Below are positions 31,064 through 38,078 of a DNA stretch of 41,714 bases, one piece after another (positions within the stretch are counted from its first letter, which is position 1; every line of letters begins with the position of its first letter). Source of the DNA: UBA8919 sp041658185 (GTDB taxonomy: Bacteria; Elusimicrobiota; UBA8919). A program made the translations under genes and the position numbers. The stretch covers positions 1-41,714 of the forward strand of contig JBBAAR010000016.1 in assembly GCA_041658185.1 (NCBI GenBank), written 5' to 3'. The notes beneath the pieces were generated by a model, which ran no database searches, was not told where the DNA came from, and saw nothing but the letters and a program-made list of their open reading frames with translations.

Positions 31064-31753
31064 GTGAAAATAGGTTTTACCGATATAGAACTACCGGAAG
31101 GCAAAATAAAATACAGTGATGAGAAATTAATTGCGCTTGAAAAAAAATGCGAACCGGATAAAGTGTCCCCGTTTTTCGTTGAATTTACAAAAGACCAGCT
31201 TGTTCAAGCAGATACAATTGTATTCGCGAAAAAAAATATACTTGACTTGCTGATACTTGATATGGAAAAATGCGAAGCGCGAGTATTAAATACAGACGAT
31301 ACCGGCGAAAAAGAGTTCCTAAAAAAATGTCTGTCTTATCTTGAAAAAGAAACGCCATTATGCGAAGCAGAGTTCAGCGAAAACGAACAAAAATATCTCA
31401 AAACACTCTCGCCTTTAAGCGCAAAACCCGTAGTAATTATTGACGACGAATTAGAAATAAATGAAATAATCAAAAAAGTTCTCGAAAAATCCCGCATTAT
31501 ATTTTTTTATACGGCAGGCAAGGATGAAGTCCACGCCTGGCCGGTAAATGCGGGTTCGGATATCGTTACCTGCGCCGGTAAAATTCATACCGACCTTGCA
31601 CGAGGATTCATCAAAGCGGATATTGTAAGTTTTGAAGATTTTATGAAATGTCACAATATGAACGATGCAAAAGGCAAGGGATTTGTTAAACTGGTGGACA
31701 GGGATTATATTATAAAGGACGGCGACATAATAGAAATTAGATTTAATATATAG
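31064..31753 (+). CDS. GTPase-less YchF C-terminal (TGS/DUF933-like) protein
   Basis: A 229-residue protein with a GTG start after GGAGGT. The last ~85 residues clearly match the C-terminal TGS-like domain of YchF/OLA1: 'RIIFFYTAGKDEVHAWPVNAG' split near 142-163, 'TCAGKIHTDLARGFIKADIVS' near 168-188, and the end 'GFVKLVDRDYIIKDGDIIEIRFNI' (206-229). The N-terminal ~140 residues contain no Walker A, NKxD or G3 motif, so the YchF G domain and coiled coil are absent or replaced. YchF binds ribosomes and ATP; here only a regulatory or ligand-binding part can be inferred. Confidence 0.85.
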   Translation: MKIGFTDIELPEGKIKYSDEKLIALEKKCEPDKVSPFFVEFTKDQLVQADTIVFAKKNILDLLILDMEKCEARVLNTDDTGEKEFLKKCLSYLEKETPLCEAEFSENEQKYLKTLSPLSAKPVVIIDDELEINEIIKKVLEKSRIIFFYTAGKDEVHAWPVNAGSDIVTCAGKIHTDLARGFIKADIVSFEDFMKCHNMNDAKGKGFVKLVDRDYIIKDGDIIEIRFNI

Positions 31754-31768
31754 TTCTACAATTTGTAA

Positions 31769-31886
31769 CCGCAGATAAACCCCCGATAGAACCACTCAGG
31801 GGCAGGCTCCGATTTCCGCAGATTAAAAACTGCAAATCATTTTTATTCTTTTGAATTTATCTGTGTCTATCTGCGTTCATCTGTGG
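31769..31886. repeat. ~110-bp intergenic repeat, copy A (ATCTGTG type)
   Basis: It begins CCGCAGATAAACCCCCGATAG and ends ATCTGCGTTCATCTGTGG. An inverted copy is at 35784-35893. Its ends are themselves partly inverted (CAGATAAA/TTTATCTG). It overlaps the 3' end of the nitronate monooxygenase-like gene, whose last residues (ATTDERR) are spelled by the repeat. Confidence 0.88.
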
Positions 31887-32949
31887 TTGCTTTTTCATAT
31901 TCATCTTTAAGTTTTCCCACCAGTTCCTTTACGGAAATAATCTCGTTTGTCCTGTATGCATTCTCTCCGCAAAAAACAAAACCGTGATCTAAAATCCCTT
32001 TCTGCGCGTTTATCAGAGCGAAGGCAATGCAATACGGCGTGTTTATGCAATCACAGGTGATGATACAATGAAAAGGACATTTGAACGGTTTCTTCTCGCC
32101 TTTATTTACATCGTCAATAAATTTATTTCTTATCGCACGGCCAGGCATACCGACGGGACTTTTAATTATCACGATGTCTTCTTTTTTTGAATCAATATAT
32201 GCCTGCTTAAATTTTTCGGACGCATCACATTCATAAGTCGTAACAAATCTGGTCGCCATCTGCACACCCGAAGCGCCCAATTGCAAAAATTTACGGATAT
32301 CCGCACCCGTATAAATCCCTCCGGCAGCGATTACAGGAATATTCTTTTTATATTTATCCTCAAAAAGTTTTACTTCTTTGATTACATCTAAGATTAATTT
32401 CTCTAATATATAATCCGGATTGGCAATCTGTTCAATCTTAAAACCGAGATGGCCTCCGGCGAGCGGACCTTCAACAATCACGGCATCCGGTAGATAATTA
32501 TATTTTTCAATCCATCTCTTGCAAATTAGGTTTGCCGCGCGGCCGGATGAAACAATCGGGACCAGTTTAGGACCTTTTTTTCCTTTTAAGAATGCGGGAA
32601 GATTCAGCGGAAGCCCGGCTCCGGAAATAATTATGTCAATACCTTCCTCTATTGAGGTCGTAACCATATCGGCATAATTCGTCAGCGCAACCATTATATT
32701 TACGGCAATAATTCCCTTTGATAACTCTCTTGCTTTCCTTATTTCTTTTCTTAATGCTCTGATATTTGACCCTAAGTAATCCTTGGAAAAATCCTCCTCA
32801 AACATATTCATACCGACGGTAGCAATCACACCGATACCGCCCTCGTTTGCAACTGCCGCCGCAAGACCGGATAATGAAATCGCAACTCCCATTCCACCCT
32901 GAATTATCGGCAGTTTTGCCGTTAAATCACCTATTTTTAATTCTTTCAT
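31867..32949 (-). CDS. Nitronate monooxygenase / FabK-like FMN enzyme
   Basis: 360 residues from the ATG at 32949; in-frame ATGs at 32964 and 32973 are possible, none with a strong ribosome binding site, and I chose the one matching the family start (MKELKIGDLTAKLPIIQGGMGV). A TIM-barrel flavoprotein: 'PIIQGGMGVAISLSGLAAAV', 'IVSSGRAA', 'EGPLAGGHLG' (FMN/substrate His region), 'VIAAGGIYTGADIRKFLQLGA' (positions about 214-234) and 'GVQMATRFVTTYEC'. A cysteine-rich C-terminus 'CPFHCIITCDCINTPYC' sets it among clostridial-type members. It could be an enoyl-ACP reductase or a nitronate oxidase; lipid genes are not adjacent. Confidence 0.85.
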   Translation of the reverse strand: MKELKIGDLTAKLPIIQGGMGVAISLSGLAAAVANEGGIGVIATVGMNMFEEDFSKDYLGSNIRALRKEIRKARELSKGIIAVNIMVALTNYADMVTTSIEEGIDIIISGAGLPLNLPAFLKGKKGPKLVPIVSSGRAANLICKRWIEKYNYLPDAVIVEGPLAGGHLGFKIEQIANPDYILEKLILDVIKEVKLFEDKYKKNIPVIAAGGIYTGADIRKFLQLGASGVQMATRFVTTYECDASEKFKQAYIDSKKEDIVIIKSPVGMPGRAIRNKFIDDVNKGEKKPFKCPFHCIITCDCINTPYCIAFALINAQKGILDHGFVFCGENAYRTNEIISVKELVGKLKDEYEKATTDERR

Positions 32950-32990
32950 TTCTCTTTTTTCCATAAATATCATAACATCAATTACAAATT

Positions 32991-33057
32991 GAGAATTAAG
33001 AGTTGAGAATTGTAAATGTTAAAATCCATAATTCTTAATTTTCAATTTTCAATTGCC
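32991..33057. repeat. Inverted-repeat element (GAGAATTAAGA / TTCTTAATTTTC)
   Basis: TTGAGAATTAAGAGTTGAGA on one side and AATTCTTAATTTTCAATTTT on the other form a long imperfect hairpin between the divergent reductase and DEAD-box genes. Confidence 0.65.
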
Positions 33058-33225
33058 TTTATTGTAAATTATATCTTTTTTATAATTAAAAATCAAGTGT
33101 TTCAGAAAAAAATATTTTTTTAATATGTGAATCTGTGCCCATCTGTGTTTACGGATTTTTTTGGACATTTTTGATTTTACATATTTTTCACAAAAATTGC
33201 AAGAAAAAAAACATGAAAAAAAAAC

Positions 33226-33254
33226 TTGACTTACCGCAAATAAAATTATATAAT
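33226..33254 (+). promoter_or_regulatory. Promoter of the DEAD-box gene, start at the ATG
   Basis: TTGACT (33226-33231), exactly 17 bp, then TATAAT (33249-33254). The translation start at 33261 is only six bases beyond the -10 box, so the transcript should begin at or beside the ATG. No ribosome binding site precedes the ATG. Confidence 0.82.
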
Positions 33255-33260
33255 ATAGTT

Positions 33261-34487
33261 ATGACAAATATAACTCACGATAGTTTCTACGGGCTCGGCA
33301 TAGCACCAGGACCGCTTAAAGTACTTGACAAATTAGGTTTCAAGATACCGACCCCGATACAATACAAGGCAATACCGATAGCGATTGAAGGCAAAGATAT
33401 CATAGGAATCGCTCAGACAGGTACCGGCAAGACGATTGCTTTCGGAATCCCGATGATACAGCGGCTGGCCCAAAAAAAGGGCAAAGGACTGATACTGGTT
33501 CCTACCCGTGAACTCGCTATCCAGGTCAACGATGCACTTAAACAATTTACCCGGGCTTTCGGTATGGAAACGGCAGTCCTCATCGGCGGCGAATCCATGG
33601 GAAAGCAGATAAATTCTTTAAGAAAGAACCCGCGCATTATCGTCGCCACACCCGGACGGCTGATAGATCTTATCGGACAGAAACAGGTACGCATGGACGA
33701 TGTCCATGTCCTTGTTCTTGACGAAGCCGACCGCATGCTTGATATGGGTTTTGCCCCGCAAATTGAAAAGATATTGCGGCTTGTGCCGAAAGACCGTCAG
33801 ACAATGCTATTCTCAGCAACCATACCGGGTAAAATAATGAGCATCGCTTCCTATTATATGAAACTTCCGGTACGCACGGAAATTGCTCCAAGCGGCACGA
33901 TGGCAGAAGGCATCTCGCAGGAAATATTCGTCGTCAACCGCGACCTGAAAGGAAAATTATTAGCAGAACTCCTTAAAAAACACACCGGAACGGTTCTTTT
34001 GTTCACGCGGACAAAAAGAGGAGCATCTAAAATCACACGGCTTATACGGGGTATGGGGCACACCGTAGCTGAAATTCACGCCGACCGTTCGCTCGGGCAG
34101 AGAAAAGAAGCGTTGGAAGGATTTAAATCAGGAAAGTACCGCATACTTTGCGCAACGGATATCGCGGCACGGGGCATTGATGTCGTCGGCATTGAACTTG
34201 TTCTTAACTATGACCTGCCCGATGACCCGGAAAATTATGTTCACCGGATAGGACGCACAGGAAGGGCGGGACAGGTCGGACATGCCATTTCACTTGCAAC
34301 ACCCGACCAGGGAAGCGATGTTCACAGTATTGAAAAAATTATCAGAATGAGCATTACAATATCCGAACATCCTGCAATGCCAAAGGAAACATTCTACAAT
34401 CTTCAGCAGGCATCTTTACGACAAATCCCCAAGAAAAACTATCAGGGCAGCCGAAGTTATTACCATACTCGCCGTAAACGAAGATAA
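33261..34487 (+). CDS. DEAD-box ATP-dependent RNA helicase
   Basis: 408 residues from the ATG at 33261 (MTNITHDSFYGLGIAPGPL), preferred over the open frame from 33135 because that prefix crosses the promoter and the protein then starts like known family members. Motifs: Q motif 'FKIPTPIQ', I 'AQTGTGKTIAFG', Ia 'PTRELAIQ', Ib 'ATPGRLIDL', II 'LVLDEADRMLDMGF', III 'LFSATIP', IV 'VLLFTRTKRGA', V 'LCATDIAARGIDV' and VI 'YVHRIGRTGRAGQ'. The short basic tail ends 'SRSYYHTRRKRR'. This is the RhlE/CsdA-like class, for RNA remodelling in ribosome assembly or mRNA decay. Confidence 0.95.
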   Translation: MTNITHDSFYGLGIAPGPLKVLDKLGFKIPTPIQYKAIPIAIEGKDIIGIAQTGTGKTIAFGIPMIQRLAQKKGKGLILVPTRELAIQVNDALKQFTRAFGMETAVLIGGESMGKQINSLRKNPRIIVATPGRLIDLIGQKQVRMDDVHVLVLDEADRMLDMGFAPQIEKILRLVPKDRQTMLFSATIPGKIMSIASYYMKLPVRTEIAPSGTMAEGISQEIFVVNRDLKGKLLAELLKKHTGTVLLFTRTKRGASKITRLIRGMGHTVAEIHADRSLGQRKEALEGFKSGKYRILCATDIAARGIDVVGIELVLNYDLPDDPENYVHRIGRTGRAGQVGHAISLATPDQGSDVHSIEKIIRMSITISEHPAMPKETFYNLQQASLRQIPKKNYQGSRSYYHTRRKRR

Positions 34488-34509
34488 TCCTAATTTTACC
34501 GGTCTATTG

Positions 34510-34562
34510 ACCCCGTTAGATAATTTCATATCTAATGGGGTTGACATAAAAGAATTTTTTTT
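34510..34562 (+). terminator. Rho-independent terminator after the DEAD-box gene
   Basis: A 13-bp stem (34510-34522 with 34529-34541, CCCC/GGGG at the base, one G-U) and a 6-nt loop, followed after about 12 bases by a run of eight or more T. It lies 23 bases past the stop. Confidence 0.7.
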
Positions 34563-34588
34563 ATAAACTGATTACAATAAAAAGCATT

Positions 34589-34641
34589 TGACAGGATTTA
34601 CAGGATAAAACAAAGAATTAAAAATCCTGTTAATCCCGTCA
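34589..34641. repeat. TGACAGGAT-type inverted repeat
   Basis: TGACAGGATTTACAGGAT and ATCCTGTTAATCCCGTCA are 18-base arms with two mismatches separated by 17 bases. The hairpin lies 13 bases before the nspC start. Elements with this sequence are common in environmental genomes. Confidence 0.75.
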
Positions 34642-34654
34642 GAAAATTAAAATT

Positions 34655-35755
34655 ATGGTTTTGAAAACGCCTTACTATTTAATTTCCGAAAAAAAATTGT
34701 TAAAAAATCTGAAAAGAATATCTTATGTCAGGGAAAACTCCGGTGCGAAGGTCGTGCTTGCGTTGAAATGTTTTTCCACATGGGGTGTTTTCAATCTGAT
34801 GAGAAAATACATGGATGGGACAACGAGCAGTTCTTTGTATGAATCGCGTCTCGGGCGGGAAAAATTCGGAAAAGAAGTTCATGCTTACTGCGTGGCTTTC
34901 TCTTATGAGGACATAAAAGAAGTTAGAAGATATGCAGACAAAATTATTTTTAATTCGGTATCTCAATTAAAAATGTTTTACGGGGATGTCCGTGGTCTTA
35001 AAGTCGGAATAAGGATAAATCCAAAAATAAGTTGTTCCCGTTTTGATTTGGCAGACCCCGCGCGGAGATATTCACGGCTCGGCGAAACGGATAAAAAATC
35101 GCTCCTAAAAATAATGCCGATGATTAGCGGTGTTATGTTTCATTTCAACTGCGAAAATGATGACTTTGAAAATTTTTCGTCCGCGCTGGATTTCATCGGA
35201 GATAATTACGGGGACTTGCTTAAAAAACTGGTATGGGTATCTCTCGGCGGAGGGATTTATTTTACGAAAGACAGTTATCCGCTGGAAAAGTTTTGCAAAA
35301 AATTAAAAGAGTTCGGCAAAAAATTTGGGGTTCAGGTTTATCTAGAACCGGGCGAAACAGCCGTTACACAGTCGGCGGAACTGGTAACAAAAGTGCTGGA
35401 TATCGTTCATAATGAAATTGATGTCGCTATAATTGATGCTTCCACGGAAGCGCATATGCTGGATTTATTGATTTACAGAACACCTGCAAAAATGGAAGTC
35501 GCAGGACAAGGGCAATTTAAATATATGATTGCAGGGCGGTCGTGTCTTGCGGGCGATGTGTTCGGGACATATCAATTTAAATCTCATCTTAAAGTCGGAG
35601 ACACTATTAAAATTGCGGATGCGGCGGGCTATTCAATGGTGAAAAAAAACTGGTTCAACGGACTTCAAATGCCTTCCATCGTCATAAAAAGATTGGACGG
35701 GTCTTATAATGTAGTCCGCCGGTTTAACTATAATGATTTCAAAAATACCTTGTAA
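34655..35755 (+). CDS. nspC: Carboxynorspermidine/carboxyspermidine decarboxylase
   Basis: A 366-residue fold-type III PLP decarboxylase (alanine racemase-like barrel plus beta domain). The PLP lysine is Lys38 in 'VVLALKCFSTWGVF'. 'GTTSSSLYESRLGREKFG', 'HFNCENDDFENF', 'SLGGGIYFTKDSYPLEKF', 'YLEPGETAVTQSAELVTKV' and 'GRSCLAGDVFG' match NspC. It decarboxylates carboxynorspermidine or carboxyspermidine to the triamine. The dehydrogenase for the preceding step follows 168 bases later, separated by a repeat. Confidence 0.93.
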   Translation: MVLKTPYYLISEKKLLKNLKRISYVRENSGAKVVLALKCFSTWGVFNLMRKYMDGTTSSSLYESRLGREKFGKEVHAYCVAFSYEDIKEVRRYADKIIFNSVSQLKMFYGDVRGLKVGIRINPKISCSRFDLADPARRYSRLGETDKKSLLKIMPMISGVMFHFNCENDDFENFSSALDFIGDNYGDLLKKLVWVSLGGGIYFTKDSYPLEKFCKKLKEFGKKFGVQVYLEPGETAVTQSAELVTKVLDIVHNEIDVAIIDASTEAHMLDLLIYRTPAKMEVAGQGQFKYMIAGRSCLAGDVFGTYQFKSHLKVGDTIKIADAAGYSMVKKNWFNGLQMPSIVIKRLDGSYNVVRRFNYNDFKNTL

Positions 35756-35761
35756 TCACAG

Positions 35762-35893
35762 ACCTGCCTGCCGGCAGGCAGGTGAACGCAGATGAACACA
35801 GATAAATTCAAAAGAATAAAAATGATTTGCAATTTTTTATCTGCGTAAATCGGAGCCTGCCCCCGAATGGTTCTATCGGGGGTTTATCTGTGG
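35762..35893. repeat. Palindrome plus ~110-bp repeat, copy B (inverted relative to copy A)
   Basis: A perfect 22-bp palindrome (35762-35783, ACCTGCCTGCC/GGCAGGCAGGT) adjoins an inverted copy of the repeat at 31769-31886. A CCTGCCT...AGGCAGG relative recurs at 37110-37129 and spells the end of the next gene. The element fills most of the nspC-dehydrogenase gap. Confidence 0.88.
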
Positions 35894-35922
35894 TTAAAAT
35901 TAAAAAAGGAGGACTGGTTTTA

Positions 35923-37134
35923 ATGAAAAGAAATGTTTTGATCATCGGCGCAGGTGCTGTCAGTCATGTGGCGGCGCATAAGTGTGCTCAAAACAACGAC
36001 ATCCTCGGAGATATTTGCATCGCATCCAGAACGCTGTCCAAGATAGAAAATATCATAAAAAGCGTGCAACGAAAAAACTCCCTCAAAGACAAAACAAAAA
36101 AAATTTATTCAAGACAACTTAACGCTCTGGACATTCCGGCAACCGTGAAAATTATAAAAGAAACCGGCTCATCTATTGTGATAAACCTGGGCGCTTCGTT
36201 TGTCAATATGTCGGTCCTTGAAGCATGTCTTGAAACCGGGACGGCATATATGGATACTGCAATTCACGAGGAACCGGACAAGGTCTGTGAAAATCCGCCG
36301 TGGTATGCCAATTACGAATGGAAAAGAAAAGACCGGTGCAAACAAAAAGGTGTGACGGCTATACTTGGCGTCGGGTTTGACCCCGGCGTTGTCAATGCCT
36401 ACTGCGCCATTGCGGTGAAACATTATTTTGATAAAATTGACACGATAGATATTATGGATGTTAACGCGGGTGAGCACGGCAAGTATTTTGCAACCAACTT
36501 TGACCCGGAAATAAATTTCAGGGAATTCAAAAAAGTGTGGACATGGATAGACAGAAAATGGGTTGAAGAGGAAGTTCACAAAGTTAAAAAAAAATATGAT
36601 TTCCCGGTTGTAGGATTCCAAACTGTCTATCTGACCGGTCACGACGAACTGCATTCTCTCTCAAAAAACATAGACGCAAACAGCATCCGGTTCTGGATGG
36701 GATTCAGCGAGCACTATATCAATTGCTTCACCGTGCTGAAAAACATCGGACTGCTTTCGGAAAAACCGGTCAGGACGGCGGAAGGACTGGAGGTGGTGCC
36801 GTTAAAACTCGTAAAGGCGGTACTTCCCGACCCTAAATCGCTGGCACCGAATTACACCGGTAAAACCTGCATCGGTAATCTCATACGCGGAAAAAAAGAC
36901 GGCAAGGACAAAGAGATTTTTATTTACAATGTTTGCGACCACAAAGAATGCTACAATGAGGTGGAATCTCAGGCGATTAGTTATACCGCAGGCGTACCGC
37001 CGGTAGCGGCGGCAATGCTTGTGTCAAAAGGCGTGTGGGACCCAAAAACCATGGTCAACGTTGAAGAATTAAACCCGGACCCATTCATTGAATTGCTGAA
37101 TAAAATGGGCCTGCCTACCGTCAGGCAGGTCTGA
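35923..37134 (+). CDS. Carboxynorspermidine dehydrogenase (saccharopine dehydrogenase family)
   Basis: 403 residues from the ATG at 35923, chosen because AGGAGG lies ten bases upstream and the protein then opens with a Rossmann fold 'MKRNVLIIGAGAVSHVAAHK'; the longer frame runs into the repeat. It contains 'VINLGASFVNMSVLEACLETG', split near 118-138, 'AILGVGFDPGVVNAYCA' and 'GVPPVAAAMLVSKGVWDP'. It should reductively condense aspartate semialdehyde with diaminopropane or putrescine, feeding NspC. The last residues (GLPTVRQV) are encoded by a small palindromic repeat, so the C-terminus may be modified. Confidence 0.93.
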   Translation: MKRNVLIIGAGAVSHVAAHKCAQNNDILGDICIASRTLSKIENIIKSVQRKNSLKDKTKKIYSRQLNALDIPATVKIIKETGSSIVINLGASFVNMSVLEACLETGTAYMDTAIHEEPDKVCENPPWYANYEWKRKDRCKQKGVTAILGVGFDPGVVNAYCAIAVKHYFDKIDTIDIMDVNAGEHGKYFATNFDPEINFREFKKVWTWIDRKWVEEEVHKVKKKYDFPVVGFQTVYLTGHDELHSLSKNIDANSIRFWMGFSEHYINCFTVLKNIGLLSEKPVRTAEGLEVVPLKLVKAVLPDPKSLAPNYTGKTCIGNLIRGKKDGKDKEIFIYNVCDHKECYNEVESQAISYTAGVPPVAAAMLVSKGVWDPKTMVNVEELNPDPFIELLNKMGLPTVRQV

Positions 37135-37238
37135 CGACAGAAATTAAACAAATCAATTCAAAAGTCTAAATCAAAACCATCTTCGGAAACTCGCCCAAAG
37201 CTGTCTTATCCTGAATCAAGTTCAGGACAAATTTGGAT

Positions 37239-37280
37239 ACACAAAAAAGCGGCCTGTGATAACAAGCCGCTTTTTTGTGT
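37239..37280. terminator. Bidirectional intrinsic terminator
   Basis: A perfect 15-bp stem (ACACAAAAAAGCGGC with GCCGCTTTTTTGTGT, loop 12) with A and T tracts in the arms works on both strands. It separates the plus-strand polyamine operon from the minus-strand genes at the right. Confidence 0.88.
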
Positions 37281-37340
37281 AGTTGCAGACCCTTGGTCTG
37301 CTGATGTAGATGTAGTCGCCAACCTTGGTTGGCTTATCGC

Positions 37341-37372
37341 CGAGCGACCGAAGGGAGTCCCTTCAGGGGCAA
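37341..37372. repeat. Stand-alone copy of the 25-bp element nested in the 11464 repeat
   Basis: GAGCGACCGAAGGGAGTCCC and the following TTCAGGGGCAA match the extra segment inside the TIR element at 11513-11543 with a few changes. It shows that the segment is an independent mobile or repeated unit. Confidence 0.7.
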
Positions 37373-37392
37373 TCTCGGCAACTACAACAATT

Positions 37393-37587
37393 TCAAAAGG
37401 CATTTGCCTCAGAATTAAAGGCACATACCATAAATGCTAAGACAGTTGCCTTGAAGTCAAAGGCATTGACCTCGTAGTTAAAGGTAATGACCCCGCGTTC
37501 AAAGGCATTTACCCGGAACACAAAGGCAGTTGCCTTTGTGTTCAAGTCATTCACCTTTTGAGATTCTTCGCGGAGTTTATCCCGCAA
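37393..37587 (-). CDS. Possible heptad-repeat ORF (VNAFxxx)
   Basis: A minus-strand frame from a TTG at 37587 of 64 residues, most of it seven-residue repeats: RVNAFER, GVITFNY, EVNAFDF, KATVLAF, MVCAFNS, EANAF. It ends in a stop straight after the last repeat. The first residues (LRDKLREES) come from a separate palindromic repeat, and there is no ATG or good ribosome binding site. It could be a real coiled-coil-like peptide, a degraded gene or a chance reading of a DNA tandem repeat. Confidence 0.3.
   Translation of the reverse strand: MRDKLREESQKVNDLNTKATAFVFRVNAFERGVITFNYEVNAFDFKATVLAFMVCAFNSEANAF
37394..37559. repeat. Tandem array of eight ~21-bp units
   Basis: Units share a core AAAGGCAxTTxCC followed by a variable 7-8 bp. 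The core is close to palindromic (AAAGGCA/TGCCTTT). Spacing is 20-22 bp. Confidence 0.85.
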
Positions 37588-37633
37588 ATAGCGGGACTCA
37601 GAATGACGGTCATGTTGAGTGTTAGCAAAGCAT

Positions 37634-37978
37634 CTATCCTTTCGGTTTTGTTGACTTCACTTCGCCTTCAACTTGCGGGATAAACTCACGCAGTTTGGCT
37701 GCCTTCGGACCGTATTTTCCATTCACATACCGAACATATGAAGCATAACTTTTCTGCAAACCATTCAATAAAGTATTCACCGCCTCGGTCTGCGATTTTA
37801 AGTCCGCTTTCAGTTTCTCCTGCTTGCTGTTCTCGGTTTCAAGTTTTGAGATATTTGTCTCAGTTGTTTTCAGTTCATCTTTCAGAAACGAAAAATCAGC
37901 GGAATTGTTTTTCAGACCGCCCAACATAACTTTGAACCTTGAAATTTCATCGCCGATTGACCTGGATTTTCTTGCCAT
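37634..37978 (-). CDS. Predicted coiled-coil protein
   Basis: A 114-residue charged protein with no signal peptide. Residues about 28-75 form an uninterrupted heptad-rich helix ('FLKDELKTTETNISKLETEN' and on), then a globular-looking end 'RYVNGKYGPKAAKLREFIPQ' with a low-complexity Ser/Lys/Pro tail. I do not recognise the family. A ribosome binding site (GGGGGTGATG) precedes the ATG at 37978. It is 100 bases downstream of the fibronectin-type gene, separated by a short repeat of 'CGTGAAGCGT' type. Confidence 0.7.
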   Translation of the reverse strand: MARKSRSIGDEISRFKVMLGGLKNNSADFSFLKDELKTTETNISKLETENSKQEKLKADLKSQTEAVNTLLNGLQKSYASYVRYVNGKYGPKAAKLREFIPQVEGEVKSTKPKG

Positions 37979-38078
37979 TTTTCATCACCCCCTTTTTTTC
38001 GTGAAGCGTAAAGCGTGAAGTGTTTTATTTTTCTTCTTTACTATTCACCTTTCACCTTTCACGTTTTACGGATTTTAA

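Noticed and set aside
33135..33260. 42-residue N-terminal extension of the DEAD-box helicase
   Set aside because: It would place a consensus promoter inside the coding region, and family proteins begin near the ATG at 33261.
37206..37424. 72-residue minus-strand ORF over the terminator and repeat fragment
   Set aside because: It crosses a perfect 15-bp bidirectional terminator and repeated DNA, and has no recognisable motif.
37394..37559. 21-bp units considered as a CRISPR array
   Set aside because: Units are too short, have no separate spacers of constant length and no cas genes are nearby; the repeat is a degenerate tandem array.
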